Assembly: GCF_007565055.1 (NCBI RefSeq)
Contig: NC_044557.1
Location: forward strand, 140,930,493 to 140,994,492
Length of the DNA: 64,000 nt
Source of the DNA: Rhinopithecus roxellana
Taxonomy: Eukaryota > Chordata > Mammalia > Primates > Cercopithecidae
Direction: 5' to 3'
Position numbers and translations under genes: made by a program. Positions 1 through 11,312 of the stretch are shown piece by piece. How positions within the stretch are numbered: the stretch's first letter is position 1; each line of letters begins with the position of its first letter. The notes below the pieces were generated by a model that searched no databases, had not been told where the DNA came from, and saw only the letters and a list, made by a program, of their open reading frames with translations.

Positions 1-613
1 TCAGGTTCTCTAAACTTTTCTTCCTCAATGTCTAATCCTCTGTAAATACAATCTAGTAAATATTTCATATGTTGCATTTTTTGCCTCTAGAAATTTATCT
101 TAATAACTTCCATTTATTTCCTCATTCTCTTGTTCTCTTATCTTTAAATCCTTGAACATATTGAGTATGTTTACAATAATACTTCTAATATTTGTATCTG
201 CTACCACCATCATTGCTGTCAATTCTTATTCGATTTATATGGACTAATTTTTCTTCCGGTTATGTGTCACATTTTCCTGCTTCCTGCTATGTCTAGTAAT
301 TTTTTATTAAATTCTAAGCATTTTGTATGTGTTTTTATTGTTGTTGTTGTTGTTGTTGTTGTTGTTAGTGTCTGGATTTTGTCATCTTCCTTTAAAGAGT
401 ATTGAACTTTATCCTCAGAGGCAGTTCAGTTTCTGGCCGGTAAGTTCAATTGTTTTGAGACCTGTGGTTATTTTAAGCTTTATTAGAGAAATCTAGGTTA
501 GTTTTTACTGTATAGCTAGTTTATCTCTATTATTAAAGCATGACAAAAATTTCTGGTGTCTCTACTGAATGCCTCAGATGTTAAATGAAGACTATATTCT
601 GGGTGATAGAAAC
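1..613. repeat. Ancient unnamed repeat (L1-like, tentative), left part
   Basis: A+T-rich sequence without a credible gene. Its wording resembles an old, diverged L1-type interspersed repeat in antisense orientation, but I cannot name the family with confidence. The same sequence seems to continue at 2976-3271, after the Alu and L1 insertions. A (TTG)n microsatellite lies inside it. Confidence 0.3.
338..366. repeat. (TTG)n microsatellite
   Basis: About nine uninterrupted TTG units, a simple trinucleotide repeat. Confidence 0.9.
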
Positions 614-917
614 TTTTTTTTTTTTTTTTTTTGAGACAGGGTCTTCCTTTGTCACCCAGACTAGAGTGCAGTGGCACAATCTTGGTTCACTGCAAACTCT
701 GCTTCCTGGCTTCAAGCGAATCTCATGCCCCAGCCTCCCAAGTAGCTGGGATTACAGGCGTGTACCACCACACCTGCTAATTTTTGTATTTTTAGTAGAG
801 ACTGGGTTTCACCATGTTGGCCAGGCTGGTCTCGAACTCCTGGCTTCAAGTGATCCACCCATCTTGGCCTCCCAAAGTGCTGGGATTACAGGCGTGAGCC
901 ACCACATCCAGTCAACT
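614..917 (-). mobile_element. Alu (AluS-like), full length
   Basis: The oligo-T tract at 614-632 is the A-tail of an element read on the minus strand. Both monomers follow, ending near 914. Target-site duplications are GATAGAAAC at 605-613 and GACAGAAAC at 918-926, with one mismatch. The diagnostic bases I could read suggest AluS rather than AluY. A 140-aa open frame across it is Alu sequence, not a gene. Confidence 0.9.
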
Positions 918-943
918 GACAGAAACTTAAAGAGCTCACAGCC

Positions 944-1797
944 TGAGCAGTGGTTTGTAGTTCTCCTTGAAGAGGTCCTTTACATCCCTTGTAAGTTGGA
1001 TTCCTAGGTATTTTATTCTCTTGGAAGCAATTGTGAATGGAAGTTCATTCATGATTTGGCTCTCTGTTTGTCTGTTTCTGGTGTATAAGAATGCTTGTGA
1101 TTTTTGCACATTAATTTTGTATCCTGAGACTTTGCTGAAGTTGCTTATCAGCTTAAGGAGATTTTGGGCTGAGACAATGGGGTTTTCTAAATATACAATC
1201 ATGTCATCTGCAAACAGGGACAATTTGACTTCTTCTTTTCCTGACTGGATACCCTTTATTTCTTTCTCATGCCTGATTGCCCTAGCCAGAACTTCCAACA
1301 CTATGTTGAATAGGAGTGGTGAGAGAGGGCATCCCTGTCTTGTGCCAGTTTTCAAAGGGAATTTTTCCAGTTTTTGCCCATTCAGTATGATATTGGCTGT
1401 GGGTTTGTCATAAATAGCTCTTATTATTTTGAGGTACGTTCCATCAATACCGAATTTATTGAGCGTTTTTAGCATAAAGGGCTGTTGAATTTTGTCAAAA
1501 GCCTTTTCTGCATCTATTGAGATAATCATGTGGTTCTTGTCTTTGGTTCTGTTTATATGTTGGATTACGTTTATTGATTTGCAAATGTTGAACCAGCCTT
1601 GCATCCCAGGGATGAAGCCCTCTTGATCATGGTGGATAAGCTTTTTGATGTGCTGCTGAATCCGGTTTGCCAGTATTTTACTGAGGATTTTTGCATCAAT
1701 GTTCATCAGGGATATTGGTCTAAAATTCTCTTTTTTTGTTGTGTCTCTGCCAGGCTTTGGTATCAGGATGATGTTGGCCTCATAAAATGAGTTAGGG
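944..1797 (-). pseudogene. L1 ORF2 fragment (reverse transcriptase), inverted 5' part
   Basis: The minus strand encodes part of the L1 ORF2 reverse transcriptase. Readable landmarks are the thumb-side KENYKPLL region at the outer edge, the active-site FADDM motif, TGTRQGCPLSPLLFN, and FYEANIILIPKPGRD at the inner edge. The frame is open across the fragment (it extends from 936 to 1817 on the minus strand), in keeping with a recent insertion. It lacks the endonuclease domain, most of the C-terminal region and any promoter, so it is a dead fragment. The plus-strand frames in the same interval are shadows. Confidence 0.88.
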
Positions 1798-1798
1798 C

Positions 1799-2327
1799 AT
1801 TTCTCAAAAGAAGACATTCATACAGCCAACAGACACATGAAAAAATGCTCATCATCACTGGCCATCAGAGAAATGCAAATCAAAACCACAATGAGATACC
1901 ATCTCACACCAGTTAGAATGGCAATCATTAAAAAGTCAGGAAACAACAGGTGTTGGAGAGGATGTGGAGAAATAGGAACACTTTTACACTGTTGGTGGGA
2001 TTATAAACTAGTTCAACCATTATGGAAAACAGTATGGCAATTCCTCAAGGATCTAGAACTAGATGTACCATATGACCCAGCCATCCCACTACTGGGTATA
2101 TACCCAAAGGATTATAAATCATGCTGCTATAAAGACACATGCACACGTATGTTTATTGCAGCACTATTCACAATAGCAAAGACTTGCAATCAACCCAAAT
2201 GTCCATCTGTGACAGACTGGATTAAGAAAATGTGGCACATATACACCATGGAATACGATGCAGCCATAAAAAAGGATGAGTTTGCGTCCTTTGTAGGGAC
2301 ATGGATGCAGCTGGAAACCATCATTCT
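1799..2327 (+). pseudogene. L1 ORF2 C-terminal fragment, sense
   Basis: Sense-strand remnant of the C-terminal end of L1 ORF2, beginning in the FSKEDIHTANRHMKKC region. It contains the cysteine-rich CWRGCGEIGTLLHCWWD segment and the WIKKMWHIYTMEY stretch. One cysteine of the usual CWWDCK is tyrosine here. The frame runs into the antisense T-tract at 2328 and loses L1 identity before the normal C-terminus. It is the 3' portion of the twin-primed insertion that starts at 944. Confidence 0.85.
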
Positions 2328-2659
2328 TTTTTTTATTTTTTTATTTTTATTTTTTATTATTATACTTTAAGTTCTAGGGTACATGTGCATAACGTGCAGG
2401 TTTGTTACATATGTATACTCGTGCCATGTTGGTGTGCTGCACCCATCAACTCGTCAGCACCCATCAATTCATCATTTATATCAGGTATAACTCCCAATGC
2501 AATACCTCCCCCCTCCCCCCTCCCCATGATAGGCCCCGATGTGTGATGTTCCCCTTCCCGAGTCCAAGTGATCTCATTGTTCAGTTCCCACCTATGAGTG
2601 AGAACATGCGGTGTTTGGTTTTCTGTTCTTGTGATAGTTTGCTAAGAATGATGGTTTCC
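2328..2659 (-). mobile_element. Antisense L1 3' end inside the sense L1
   Basis: The T-rich tract at 2328-2355 and the following L1 3' UTR read on the minus strand, opposite to the surrounding sense L1. The fragment ends at about 2659 in the last codons of ORF2. The surrounding sense L1 lacks about 28 bp at this point, and no target-site duplication is visible. It may be a nested antisense insertion with a target-site deletion, or a fold-back made during the original insertion. Confidence 0.8.
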
Positions 2660-2920
2660 AAACACCGCATGTTCTCACTCATAGGTGGGAACTGAACAAT
2701 GAGATCACTTGGACTCGGGAAGGGGAACATCACGCACCGGGGCCTATCATGGGGAGGAGGGAGGGGAGAGGGATTGCATTGGGAGTTATACCTGATATAA
2801 ATGATGAATTGATGGGTGCTGACGAGTTGGTGGGTGCAGCACACCAACATGGCACAAGTATACATATGTAACAAACCTGCACGTTATGCACATGTACCCT
2901 AGAACTTAAAGTATAATAAT
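2356..2920. repeat. Long inverted repeat (two 261-bp L1 3' UTR arms)
   Basis: Arm 1 is 2356-2616 and arm 2 is 2660-2920. They are equal in length and differ at only a few positions, with a 43-bp spacer. The antiparallel 97-codon frames seen across the two arms share most of their sequence only because of the palindrome; they are not genes. Confidence 0.9.
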
Positions 2921-2975
2921 ATAAAAAAATAAATAAATTTTAAAAAATAAATTAAAAAAAAAAAAGCTCACAGCC

Positions 2976-3271
2976 CTATGTAAACTCTCAGAATGGTTCA
3001 TTTTACATCAGTATGGCCATTCTTCACATTGTCTTATGGGTTATTTCCCTATTATTCTGCAAAGCCTAATAAGGACTGCCCCAGAGATTTTTGGAGCTCT
3101 CTTTCTGCTCTTTGGAACTCTGTGCTACAACTTCCAGTGCAATCCAGAATGTTTTTTGAGGGAGAGCTTGGGCAATCACAGGGATCAACTTGCATGTTTC
3201 CCTTCTCTCTGTTGTCACTATGTTACCCGTTATCCAATTTCTGATAACAGTTTATTGATATCTTTTCCCAA
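2976..3271. repeat. Ancient unnamed repeat, right part
   Basis: Resumes the old repeat seen at 1-613 after the L1 insertion. No gene signature. Confidence 0.25.
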
Positions 3272-3434
3272 TTTTTTTTTTTTTTTTTTTTTTTTCTTGA
3301 GATAGAGTTTTGCTCTTGTTGCCCAGCATGGCACGATCTCAGCTCACTGCAACCTTCACCTCCCGGGTTCAAGTGATTCTCCTGCCTCAGCCTTCCAAGT
3401 AGATGGGATTACAGGCACCCACCACCACACCCAG
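3272..3434 (-). mobile_element. Truncated Alu (right monomer)
   Basis: The oligo-T tract at 3272-3295 is followed by antisense right-monomer Alu sequence that stops near the middle A-rich linker. About 13 bp of the usual monomer is missing near 3330. Confidence 0.85.
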
Positions 3435-4005
3435 GCACCCTGACAACAAAACTATGCTCAACTATACTGTAAAATGTTGCCTGTTTGCCAACCTGAAGAA
3501 TTGGGTTTGATTTAATCAAATGTAGCCTTCCAATGTATAATTTTTGTTACCCAGTATATAATAAAGATATTGAATATTCAATAGTTGTATAAATAACAAG
3601 AAAATAATTTAATTGCCCTAAGTTCAGCAAATGATGAGAAGAAGTTCGGCATGATTACAAGTAGTGCTAATGTTAAGGCAATTCTCTACTTATGGAAATG
3701 GAAAAGCCATCTGAATACCAGTTTAATTGGGAAGTGTTAGAAGATGCTGATGTGGTTACTGAAAGGTCATAGTTAACTTGTCCAAGACTGATCCTTTGCT
3801 AGCTATTCTCCCAGGGAAGCAACTGGCCTGCTTCAAGGCCCCAAGGACACCAATTCAGCCACATGCTTAAGGCAGTCACCCAGCAGATAGGGTGTGGATG
3901 CTGTCTGGGCCATTTGTCCTCATAGCATGAAAGTTATACATGCTTATAAATAAACGTATTACAGTATGTAAAAACACTTTCTTGAATTTTAAGGTATATA
4001 GTGTT
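3435..4005. other. No recognised feature
   Basis: A+T-rich sequence. I see no repeat family I can name and no coding signal. Confidence 0.5.
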
Positions 4006-4305
4006 GGCCAAACACGGTGGCTCATTCCTCTAATCCCAGTACTTTGGGAGGCCGAGGCGGGCGGATCACCTGATGTTAGAAGTTCAAGATCAACCTGGCC
4101 AGTATGGTGAAACCCTGTCTGTACTAAAAATACACCAATGAGCCGGGTGTGGTGGCAGGTGCCTGTAATCCCAGCTACTTGGGAGGCTGAGGCAGGAGAA
4201 TCGCTTGAACCCAGGAGGTGGAGGTTGCAGTCAGCTGAGATCACACCATTGCACTCCAGCCTGGGCGACAGAACAAGACTCTGTCTCAAAAAAAAAAAAA
4301 ATTAA
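4006..4305 (+). mobile_element. Alu (AluS-like), full length
   Basis: Sense dimeric Alu with a mid-element A-rich linker and an A-tail at about 4288-4303. No clean target-site duplication was found by eye. The 137-aa minus-strand frame across it is Alu sequence. Confidence 0.9.
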
Positions 4306-4749
4306 ATTAATAAATAAAGTGTAAAGTGTGTATATATTAAGTGATAAAATATATTAGGAGATTACAAAATATTCCTCTTTACATTTTTATTTTTTAAGCA
4401 TTGGTTAATTTGAACCAAACTCCTGTATCCACATGAAACCATTGGGCTTATCAACAAGTGACAGTATATTTGAATTATAGTCATACGCTTAGATTTCATG
4501 CAGTTTTCATGTCTTAAAACCAAGTCATATCTTTAAAATCTTATTTTTCTTTAGATATAAGCAAATGGGATGCAATTTGTGAATTTTTAAATTAATTGTA
4601 GGAGGCTGTGCTCTACAATTAAAACTATGTTGGCCATGGCTAGAAATCACCTATTTAATTTAAGCAAATGACTTCAAGAAGATTTGAACTATTACAAATC
4701 ATCCCACCTTAAGACTGGTTAGTTATGATCCACAGCTCCCTTACACACA

Positions 4750-4784
<35 letters not shown>

Positions 4785-5204
4785 TAACAAAGTAAGCCTG
4801 TTCTAGGTTCTCTCAGAAAAATATACTCTTGGCTTTATGAGTTGGGTTGATATCAGATGACTGAAAAATCTTTTTTCAGTTTTTGGGAAATGCAGCAGGT
4901 AGTAGAAAATTCAAGCAAACAGGGTACAATTAATGAACAATATATTATTTGGTTGTTGTTTTAATTGTGTTAAATTTAATTTTTAAAGGTATTCAAAACT
5001 ATTATAATTTGTAGATTTATATAAGAAAATGTTTATGTGCATGTGTACATTTGCTATTAAACTTTCATCATTTCTAAAAATCTTAAAGAATGATGCATTA
5101 AAACCTAAACACTGAACATTGAACCAGCTCATGTTAGGCGTTCAGTGTTTGGTTTTTAAAGCATATTCCTAAGATTCTCCGGAACTAAGAAAGTTTTGTA
5201 GCAA
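4306..5204. other. Unrecognised sequence with a CA repeat
   Basis: Nothing recognisable apart from the (AC)n tract at 4743-4783. Confidence 0.5.
4743..4783. repeat. (AC)n microsatellite
   Basis: About 20 AC units with one GCGC interruption near the start. Confidence 0.9.
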
Positions 5205-5420
5205 ATGATGTGCTGGGCATTGGACCACAAGCTTTACATGCATTATTTCATTTAATCTGCACATCCTCATTTGGTAGATAATATTATGATGTCCATTTTT
5301 CATCTGGGGTTAAAGAGGATTAGGTAAATTGGGAAAGCCAACACAGTTTGTTGAAGAGTTGGGGTTTTAACTGCCCAAGAGTAAAGCCCTTAATCTGCAT
5401 TATGCAATATTGCCTCCAAA
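5205..5420 (+). repeat. MIR SINE, sense
   Basis: The order of motifs matches the MIR core: a 'gtgctgggcatt' start, 'cattatttcatttaatc', an ATTATTATC-like stretch, then the 'ctgaggttaa'-like and 'accactatactgcct'-like end, all heavily diverged as expected for this ancient SINE. Confidence 0.7.
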
Positions 5421-5449
5421 ACATAAAGTGCTTTAAGGTACACAAAGAA

Positions 5450-5580
5450 TTTTCAAGTTTATTTTACTTAATCCTCACAATGACCATTCTGAGAGATGTG
5501 TACATTTTGTATTGATTATATAGTGGACCCAGACTCAAACCCAGAGCCATAGCTGCCTTTACTTCAACCTAATTTAAGAG
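5450..5580 (+). repeat. Possible second MIR fragment, sense
   Basis: Contains 'acttaatcctcacaatgacc' followed by a diverged 'acccagagccatagctgcct' segment. Weaker than the preceding MIR. Confidence 0.45.
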
Positions 5581-7440
5581 AGAAAAACTGCCAAGTCCAA
5601 ATGCTGTTGTGTTAACTAATAGCTAAAATCATTCATATTTTTTCAAAATAGCCATGGAAGAAAAAAGACTATTGCAGTAGGATGTAACCCATCCTTGGGT
5701 ATATCTAAAATATTTTTTAAAGTTTTCCATATTTTTAAATTTAGCCTACTTCTCTTCCTACCATGAGGCATTCTAAAAGTAAAATAGGAGGGAACACTAC
5801 CTTTTGCTATTTAACTAAAAAAAAAACTATGACTTTTCTGGTAGTGGTGATGATTTTTAAGTCAGAAGATTTTTATAGACAGTTGATGAAAAAACCACAA
5901 AATAAAAAGTGTAGGAGTTTTTTAAGTTTTGCTTTTTACTAGAATTTTAAACATTCTTAGTAGGTTATTTACTACCATAATTTACTTGGTCAGTTTTCCA
6001 AATTTTTAAGAGAAAGGAGATGATAGGATTAGGGGTATTCTATTTACTTTATGGATCTAACTGCTGAAATCATCTTTTCAAAATCATTTGGGGTAGTTTT
6101 TTAGAGCACTGAGCACTTTCCTGTGGATAGCCCTGTTGAGACCAATGGTGATGATTTAACTAATCAACAGAATGGTAATATATATTAAATATGCCAAGGT
6201 AACATTTTAAAATATATATTAAATAGGCCAAGGCAACATTATCTATAGTATTCCTGCTATACTGACATTTGAAAACCAAAGAGCTTTTTCTTTAACTCTG
6301 TCACATATTTAATTGTTTTTTCTTCAGAATACTTTCATCAGCAACATATTTAATTTGTACAAATATGTGCTTAGCAAAAATGAATAAAATGGAAATGCCC
6401 TTGAAAAAATTTTAAATACTATAAAATTATGCTTTGCATATTCACTTTTATATATTATATGTTAATATAAACATAATTATTATACAAGGCTGTTTATATA
6501 AAACCATATATGCTCCACCTCATGGGACATCTAAGTAATTTTCAACGTAATTTTGACTCTGCGATATTTGTATGCTCTAACTTAAGAAATTAGCCTCTGG
6601 TAAGAGTGGCACCACTGCATTCAAAATGGAAACAAATAATCTTTTTTTTTTTTTTAGTTAAAAAGATCAAATTCCAATTGTAAAACATTAATATTTATTC
6701 TGAGAGTCTGCATAGGTTTCTCCAATAAACATTCCAATTAATTGATACTTAAATATATACTCAATTTCTACTGGCCACTAAATCACTTTGCTATGGAAGA
6801 ATCAAATGCCATGTATCCAAAAAAAATTATATGGAGATTGTTACTCTTAATTATAAAAAACAGAATAGCTGGCTATGCCTTTAGATCCTCTTCTTCTATT
6901 CTATTTCTCTTTTTTTTTTTTTTTTCCTGTCTGTTGAATGTGATTGAAGTGGCTGAGATTGTTTTAACATCTCTAACCTTTAAGGCAGCCCTAAAAGCAT
7001 TCCATGTTCTCCTGAACATCATATGACATTGAAATAAGGTGGAACACCTTGCATCTCGAGTCCCTCTGATTTCCAGCCTGCAACCTCTTACTTTTGAGCT
7101 TTAACAGTCTCAGAAATTGCAAAGAAAACAATATAAAAGCACCTCATAGATTACCAGACCATTACTAGTCCTAGGCACTTCAGCAGATGAAAACTCCTTG
7201 ATCCCACACTATAAAAACGCCTTCTGAAGGCTATTCAGCTCCTCTTTGATTTTTGGCCCAAGTCTTAATTTTCCCACAGAGCTGAAGCTCTGTGTTTCAT
7301 TAGGGATATCACCTTAAATCCCTGTGTGCCCCTACTTGTTTCAAAGGGGTTTCTCTTCTACAGATTCGTTTCTATCTATTTTGTAGGTGAACTAATGAGT
7401 ATCAAAATATATTTTTAAAACCTATTGGTAATAAATACTC
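5581..7440. other. No recognised feature
   Basis: A+T-rich unique-looking sequence with short T-tracts near 6641-6655 and 6909-6925. The 94-aa frame at 6742-7026 has no recognisable domain and its mid-part is a poly-Phe run from a T-tract, so I do not call it a gene. Confidence 0.5.
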
Positions 7441-7466
7441 AGTTTTTTTTTTTTTTTTTCAGATAA

Positions 7467-7499
7467 ATCCCAGTGAATTTATCTGAAATTCATTGGGAT
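7467..7499. repeat. Short hairpin
   Basis: ATCCCAGTGAATTT at 7467-7480 is complementary, with one mismatch, to AAATTCATTGGGAT at 7486-7499, around a 5-nt loop. The second arm's word is repeated just downstream. Confidence 0.7.
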
Positions 7500-7517
7500 G
7501 AATTTCATTCATTGGGA

Positions 7518-7659
7518 TGTGTCTCATTCTTCTCATTTATAAAAGGAAGAAAATAGACCAAATTTGCTCTAAAATTTTTCACTCAACAAAGCCCCTTAAA
7601 GTAGCTAACCTGGATTCTTGGACACTAATGTTTCTATGCAATAAATAACAAAAATGTCT
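7518..7659 (+). repeat. Copy A of a local 142-bp duplication
   Basis: Begins TGTGTCTCATTCTTCTC and ends near AAAAATGTC. It matches 10573-10714 at roughly 92% by hand alignment, without long gaps. Flanks on both sides are unrelated. See the finding on this pair. Confidence 0.8.
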
Positions 7660-9074
7660 GAATATTTTTCATTCCAATCTGATATAATCACTTCATATTG
7701 AATTCTTAGGTTAAACACACGCCATTAGGGTTAAGTTTAGATTTTGTTCCGCAGCTTTCTAAGTTATTCTTGCACTTTGTCTCAACCAAATTTGTAGGAT
7801 TTAAAATGGCAATCTGGAAAAATCATAAGATCTTTTCACTCCACACAGCATAGATAATATTGATAACAAAATTAGGGTCTTTAATTCTCCCAATAAAGAT
7901 AAAATGTGAAAATCTTGAAATATGAAATCAATCCTTAGTACAACATATTTATTCTGTATTCATGCTGCTTTTTTGTAAATGAATTCCAAACAATCTACAA
8001 AAAGCCATAAAACACAAAGCTTTCTTCCCAGAAATTATCTCATTTACAACTTGATCCTCAAATAAATGGCTTATAGATACACCGGTTCATTTTTCGTTTA
8101 AAATGCCAACATAGCCATCACCTTTCCTTGATCATATAAATAACACGTGCTCATAGAAAATCTTCACAACGCAAACAAAAGGAAGAAGGTAAATGTCTAT
8201 TGAAATTATTTTTTCCTATAGTAATCTTTTGGGGTTAATTATTTAGTGGAAAGTTAAATTATTTACCATGGCATTAAACACAATGGAAAAATTCAGTAGC
8301 CAGCAAAGTTCCTATCTTTTAGGAATTTAAATGCAAAGTTATATTTGCCTGTGCCATTAGGTAAGCCATTTGGCACTGAGTAATCTATTAAAAAAACAAC
8401 GAATTATTCTAAAATGATATAACCATCATTTTAAGTTGTGAACTTAATTAGACAGTGGCTGTTTAGAAACAAGTCAATAAGAAATAATTGCTATTTTAAT
8501 AGAATCATTTGTCACAAGTATGTAAAGAGATACAGTTCAGTAGATCCAAATATAGAGTAGGTAATACATGTTTAATACTATTAATAAGTCACAGGTCCTA
8601 GGAGAAATGTCGGGGCACAGCTAGAGACTGTGTTTAAGGCAAAGGCAACTCCTCTTTTACATTTAACTAATGAGGAATTTAAATGTTTTATACTCAAAAT
8701 TATTAACCAAACCAGGGGCACTTGGAGTTGAATTAAACACCTTTATAAGGAAGATAGCATCTTAAATTACTCTAATGGTTCTAAATTAAATGATTTTGTT
8801 TTATGGGCTCAATTGAGACAAATGTGTATAAGTGTGTTTAATCACACTTTTACTGGACCTAAGTGTGTTTAATCACACTTTTACTGGACCTAACTGTACA
8901 TGAACTCCTACAAACCTACCAAATCTTTTCTGCATCTGAGCATTAAAAGACTGCTGCACAGCTGGGTTAATGGGAGATAAGCATAAAACTGATTCAGATA
9001 AACTCCCAAAATTAGTCTCGCTGAAAAGTGATCCCATACAAAGCGGGGCACATCGACGGATGAAGTTTGATCTC
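7660..9074. other. No recognised feature apart from a 31-bp tandem duplication
   Basis: A+T-rich sequence with no named repeat or gene. It includes the exact tandem duplication at 8830-8891. Confidence 0.5.
8830..8891. repeat. Exact 31-bp tandem duplication
   Basis: Two identical 31-bp units (8830-8860 and 8861-8891). Each carries the inverted repeat AGTGTG-tttaat-CACACT. Confidence 0.95.
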
Positions 9075-9210
9075 CATTGTGGGGAATCACCAGTTGGGTG
9101 ACCTCAGGCAAGTCAGAGTCTAGGTTAATAACCGATGTTGTCAGAATACTGAAAGATTAATAAGATTATGGAGAGAATACCTAGAACATTACAGATTCTC
9201 AACAATGTTT
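9075..9210 (-). repeat. MIR SINE fragment, antisense
   Basis: 'gggtgacctcaggcaagtca' followed by an 'attaataagattatggag' stretch fits the antisense MIR core, diverged. Confidence 0.5.
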
Positions 9211-9584
9211 CAGTTTACTTACATTCCTAGTGAAAATAAGAGCAACAGCACTCTCCCTTATAAGATGAACATCACCCAACTACTCCCATCACTAAATGCT
9301 TTTATTAAGTGTCTGGGTGAGAAACAATGTGACACAATGTATAAAGTATATTTAAGCAGGGTTATGCCTTCTTTAGGAATGCTGTAATCCAAGGTAGACA
9401 AGACAGATGAACCCTAAAGCACACGTATACAAAGAGGATACATGAGAGTTTTTATGTGCTACCCTAAAAAATGGTATCCTGGCCTTCAATAATGAGAACT
9501 TGCCTAATCAACCATTCATCCTTTGTTCAGTGAACACGGTAGAAAAACAAATGCCTTAGGACATAAATTACATGTCTATTGTGT

Positions 9585-9885
9585 ATTATTATTATTATTA
9601 TTTCAAACGGAGTTTCGCTCTTGTCAACGAGGCTGGAGTACAATGCTCAATCTCGGCTCACTACAATCTCCACTTCCCGGATTCAAGCAATTCTCCTGCC
9701 TCAGCCTCCGGAATAGCTGGGATTACAGACGCATGCCACCATGCCCAGATAATTTTTGTATTTTTAGTAGAGATGGGGTTTCACCACATTGGCCAGGCTA
9801 ATCTCGAACTCCTGACCTCAGATGATCTGCCCGCCTTGGCCTCCCAAAGTGCTGGGATTACAGGTGTGAGCAACCACACCCGGCC
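9585..9885 (-). mobile_element. Alu (AluS-like), full length
   Basis: Antisense Alu whose tail has become an (ATT)n run (9585-9603). Both monomers are readable to the final GGCC near 9884. The overlapping 92-aa and 114-aa frames are Alu-derived. Confidence 0.9.
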
Positions 9886-11312
9886 TGTTATTAATTTGTT
9901 AAATGATAATTACTAAAATTAACAGATACCTAGGAAGAATATAATAGCATGCAACCTATTTTAAAGAAGTGTTTTATATAAAGTGTATGTGTTTGTTTAT
10001 GTATCCACACAATCATATATTTTTCACAAATTCTGCAGAATATTTCATGTGACATATGGAAATACATATAATGCAAATGAATAAAAATATTTATAATCAG
10101 AGAAATAGACTGTAGGGGTAGAAAAGATCAAGAGAAAGTTTAAACAAAAGCAGACCTCACTGTCCTTAAAGTCAGTTACTAAATTTCAATTGCTAATTTG
10201 GCTTGGACTTTACTAGTAGGCAACAGAGGGCAAAGCACAGAGGAAACACTGTCAGACACAGAAGCCACATGATCATAAGACTAAATATCCTGCTTGCACA
10301 GAGAAGCAATGCTTTTCCTTTAATAAAGATCTAACAGAAGTTTCTCCAGGGAGGTTTCTCATAAATGAGATATTAAAGGAGGAAGTGGACAATATTTACA
10401 ACAGCAACCCCTAGTAAACAAAATAGATACTTTTTTAAAAATTACATTCTGAAAATATTGTAATGCAAGACTCATGAACTGAAGTGAAATTTACTACGTA
10501 AAAAAGATAAATCGTCTGAAAGAAATATGACAGGTCAGACTATAAAATTAAGCATAAAAGAACAAGCGCTCCTGTGTCTCATTCTTCTCATTTATAAAAC
10601 GAAGAAAGTAGACTGAATTTGTGCTAAAATTTTTGACTCAACAAAGACCCTTAAAGTAGCTAACCTGGATTCTTGGACCCTATATGTTTCTATTCAATAA
10701 ATAAAAAAATGTCATTAATGATGCTAACTGAGAGGGGAAAATTTGGAGAGGAAGGAAATATTATTTCTGGGCTGATTGGCAACCTATCCATTTCTCTGGG
10801 TAAACCATGTGAAAAGAAAAATAGGCCAAATTGCCACAAACTGGAGGCCTGTGGGTAAGTTTGCTTTATCTGACTCATTCTAGCAAGGATGGTGATTTTA
10901 CATTCTTAATTCATTGGGAATTTTTTAATATTTGAAGATTTCACATACCAATGTGGATTTCTTGCTTCTAAAAGAGTAAGAAATAGTAACAATCAACTCG
11001 AGCTGCTTATCCAGTGTCCCCTTTAGCCAGGCCATATGCTCTCTAGTGTGACACAGTCACTGTCATTCTCTGCTGTGAAATTGTGTCAGCTGCCTTCTAT
11101 CATTGTGCCTGTGCTATTTTTCTTCCTGTTGTAGATTTAGAACAAAACACTATAGTTTCTGTTACATCCAAATCTCCCTTTCAAAAGTAAGAAGATGACA
11201 GACTCATGAAAAGAGTAATTAATTTCAAGAAAAATTAGAGACTTTATTTCTTAGTGGAAGTCATGAAAATGCCTACATATTTAAATATGCCCTGTTTTCA
11301 TGCCTGGTATAC
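9886..11312. other. Unrecognised sequence containing duplication copy B
   Basis: No gene or named repeat seen, other than the duplicated segment at 10573-10714. Confidence 0.5.
10573..10714 (+). repeat. Copy B of the local 142-bp duplication
   Basis: Same orientation as copy A at 7518-7659 and about 92% identical by eye. Confidence 0.8.

Larger units (their letters stand above)
944..2964 (+). mobile_element. Young L1 insertion with twin-priming inversion
   Basis: The insertion is bounded by AGCTCACAGCC at 933-943 and again at 2965-2975, directly after the A-tail, so the whole block behaves as one L1 insertion. Its 5' part (944-1797) is inverted: antisense ORF2 reverse-transcriptase sequence. 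The part from about 1799 is sense ORF2 C-terminus followed by the 3' UTR and A-tail. Inverted 5' segment plus sense 3' segment is the signature of twin priming. The ORF2 section between the two parts is missing. An antisense L1 3' end (2328-2659) interrupts the sense part. The 3' UTR resembles that of the L1 at 60 kb and looks Old World monkey-like. Confidence 0.88.

Noticed and set aside
585..1007. 140-aa and similar frames across Alu elements (also 3876-4289, 9523-9916, 12504-12844, 35990-36268, 40407-40634, 59141-59407)
   Set aside because: They translate Alu sequence in either orientation. No upstream gene structure or independent coding signal.
2402..2874. Two antiparallel 97-aa proteins that share most of their sequence
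   Set aside because: A by-product of the L1 palindrome. Both read the reverse strand of L1 3' UTR sequence.
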